Assembly: GCA_903945325.1 (NCBI GenBank)
Contig: CAJAVE010000087.1
Location: forward strand, 1 to 34,163
DNA: 34,163 nt
Source: an uncultured beta proteobacterium
Lineage (GTDB): Bacteria; Pseudomonadota; Gammaproteobacteria; Burkholderiales; Burkholderiaceae_C
Direction: 5' to 3'
In this document: positions 33,195 to 34,163 of the stretch, piece after piece
Layout of the letters: each line of letters starts with the position of its first letter
Position numbering within the stretch: position 1 is the stretch's first letter
Program-made: the position numbers and the translations under genes
The notes under the pieces: generated by a model
What the model was told of the DNA's origin: nothing
The model's input: only the letters and a program-made list of their open reading frames with translations
Database searches by the model: none

Positions 33195-34024
33195 TCAGCC
33201 GGCAGGTCTGGCAGGCGCGTTCAGAGTGCCGCTGAGTAAAGCGCACAGTTGCTCGGCACCCATCTTGAAGCCGCAGGCTTGCGCGTGGCCACCGCCGCCC
33301 ATGCTGCGCGCCAGGGCAATGCAATCAAAATTGCGTTGCGACCGAAGCCCAACCTTGATAACGCCGCCTTTGGTGGCGCTCCACATCAAGGCAAACGTGC
33401 CGCTTTTCGCCGAAAGTTTGTCGCCCACCAGGCTGTGGAACACGCTGGGTGCATTCACCATCAACCCAGGCTGCCCATTGAATACAAAAGCTTGTGCACC
33501 CTCTGCAATGTCGGCCGCCAGTTTGTTGAACTTGTCATCCATGGCTTGGCCGCGTGCCATAAACTGTTGCAACTGCGCTGCATCGAATGCAGCCATGGCG
33601 GCCCAATGCGCAAAGTCAAAGGGCTCCATGTCCAGCGCTGCCAAAAAGGCAGCGCTCTCGGGGTACTGCCAAACCCAAATGTCGCGGTCTTCAATGAAGC
33701 GGACCAGATCGGGCAAGGGCTTGTCAGGTTGAAAGAATTCCCACGCCAAACGGGAGCCGGATTTGTGCATGTCAAAGTGCACCTCGCCACAACGGCAGGC
33801 AAAGCCGGTCAACTGCTCGGCCGCGCTCTTGTGGTGGTCCAGCATCACCAGCTTTGCAGCTTGTGCATCAATTCCGAACATGATCTCGGTCGAGAACGAA
33901 AAATCCAGAATGTAGACCGCGCGACCGGTCATGTCGGGCAGGTCGGCCAGCGTTCGAATATCGCCGTGGTCCAGACCCAGGAATTCGGCTTTTCCTTCAT
34001 AGAAAAGCCAGGCAGCCAGGGCTG
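33195..34024 (-). CDS. DHH-family phosphoesterase, 3' exon (5' end beyond an intron)
   Basis: The protein-like frame is about 276 residues and lacks its start. It has the DHH family pattern: VYILDFSFS, VMLDHHKSAA, FIEDRDIWVWQYPES, and the DHHA1 end SMGGGGHAQACGF. An ATG at 33932 could start an annotation, but the conserved sequence continues upstream of it (LAAWLFYEGKAEFLGLDHGD), which matches the region just after the DGF-type N-terminal motif of the family. Conservation stops abruptly at about 34025. The sequence beyond looks like a group II intron 3' end, so the first exon (about 20-25 residues with the first metal motif) should lie outside the window. It probably cleaves small phosphodiester substrates; the exact substrate is unknown. 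Confidence 0.75.
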
Positions 34025-34163
34025 GTAGAGTAGAGATGTGGCGCGGTAGATTCCCGTCACGAAGCAGTTTCTGTTGGCCGCCTCGTATCTACGATTCGGT
34101 GCCTTTATTGGCCCATGGCAAGAATCCCCGTTTCCACATCCCCCTCATCGAACCGGACATGCA
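34025..34163 (-). mobile_element. Group II intron, 3' end (domains V-VI), partial
   Basis: On the minus strand the window edge begins TGCATGTCCGGTTCGATGAG, which matches the 3' strand of a bacterial group II intron domain V. A hairpin follows (GATTC/GAATC with TGCC/GGCA). A further stem pairs GTAGAT with ATCTAC and ACGAGGC with GCTTCGT. The last bases are TCTCTACTCTAC, a typical intron 3' end, directly before the DHH exon sequence. The domain V 5' strand and any reverse transcriptase lie outside. The distance from domain V to the splice site (about 125 bases) is longer than usual. Confidence 0.6.

Noticed and set aside
1-34163. CRISPR array, tRNA, rRNA or prophage genes
   Set aside because: No regularly spaced direct repeats, cloverleaf sequence, rRNA segment or phage structural gene was recognised by reading.

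Overview
The window looks like chromosome from a betaproteobacterium of the order Burkholderiales, most probably Comamonadaceae near Rhodoferax or Polaromonas. The signs are a Bug/TctC-type solute receptor beside a LysR regulator, a DUF2145 protein, a large DUF748 protein, GC-rich codon use, and a short AT-rich/GC-rich repeat of a type I associate with Comamonadaceae intergenic regions. The family placement is an inference from gene content; no rRNA or other marker is present.

Layout. Positions 1-2583 hold the end of an alpha/beta hydrolase, a LysR regulator and a divergent Bug-type binding protein. An ABC1/COQ8-like kinase (2646-4019, minus) follows, divergent from a long plus-strand signalling block at 4150-22976. 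That block has, in order: a MASE1 histidine kinase; a REC-HD-GYP regulator; a hemerythrin-histidine kinase; a PAS-GGDEF-EAL-REC protein; a Cache-PAS-GAF histidine kinase; an HDOD protein; a second REC-HD-GYP regulator whose catalytic motifs are destroyed; a DUF3391-HD-GYP protein; a PAS histidine kinase; a chemoreceptor split in two by one in-frame stop; and a REC-diguanylate cyclase. The first nine genes overlap or lie within about 20 nt of each other and are almost certainly co-transcribed. There are four kinases with nearly the same catalytic core and four receiver domains, all attached to c-di-GMP or related output domains. The simplest reading is an integrated multi-input phosphorelay controlling c-di-GMP. 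Inputs would include a membrane signal (MASE1), oxygen or redox (hemerythrin), an extracytoplasmic ligand (Cache) and cytoplasmic signals (PAS/GAF).

From 22973 to 26857 there is a short ghost of another diguanylate cyclase tail and a giant DUF748 envelope protein. The DUF748 gene carries, inside its coding frame, a copy of the same repeat that lies between the genes at 2587. Positions 27005-28699 form a small operon of a Ser-rich secreted protein, a DUF2145 protein and a 2Fe-2S ferredoxin. A 420-base gene-free stretch then carries two perfect DnaA 9-mers.

The right end (29121-34163) holds ordinary housekeeping and stress genes: ketopantoate reductase, DUF1330, MtfA peptidase, universal stress protein, a catalase-like haem protein and a 46-residue basic protein. 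It ends with a DHH phosphoesterase whose 5' part appears to be interrupted by the 3' end of a group II intron running off the window. No tRNA, rRNA or CRISPR array was seen.
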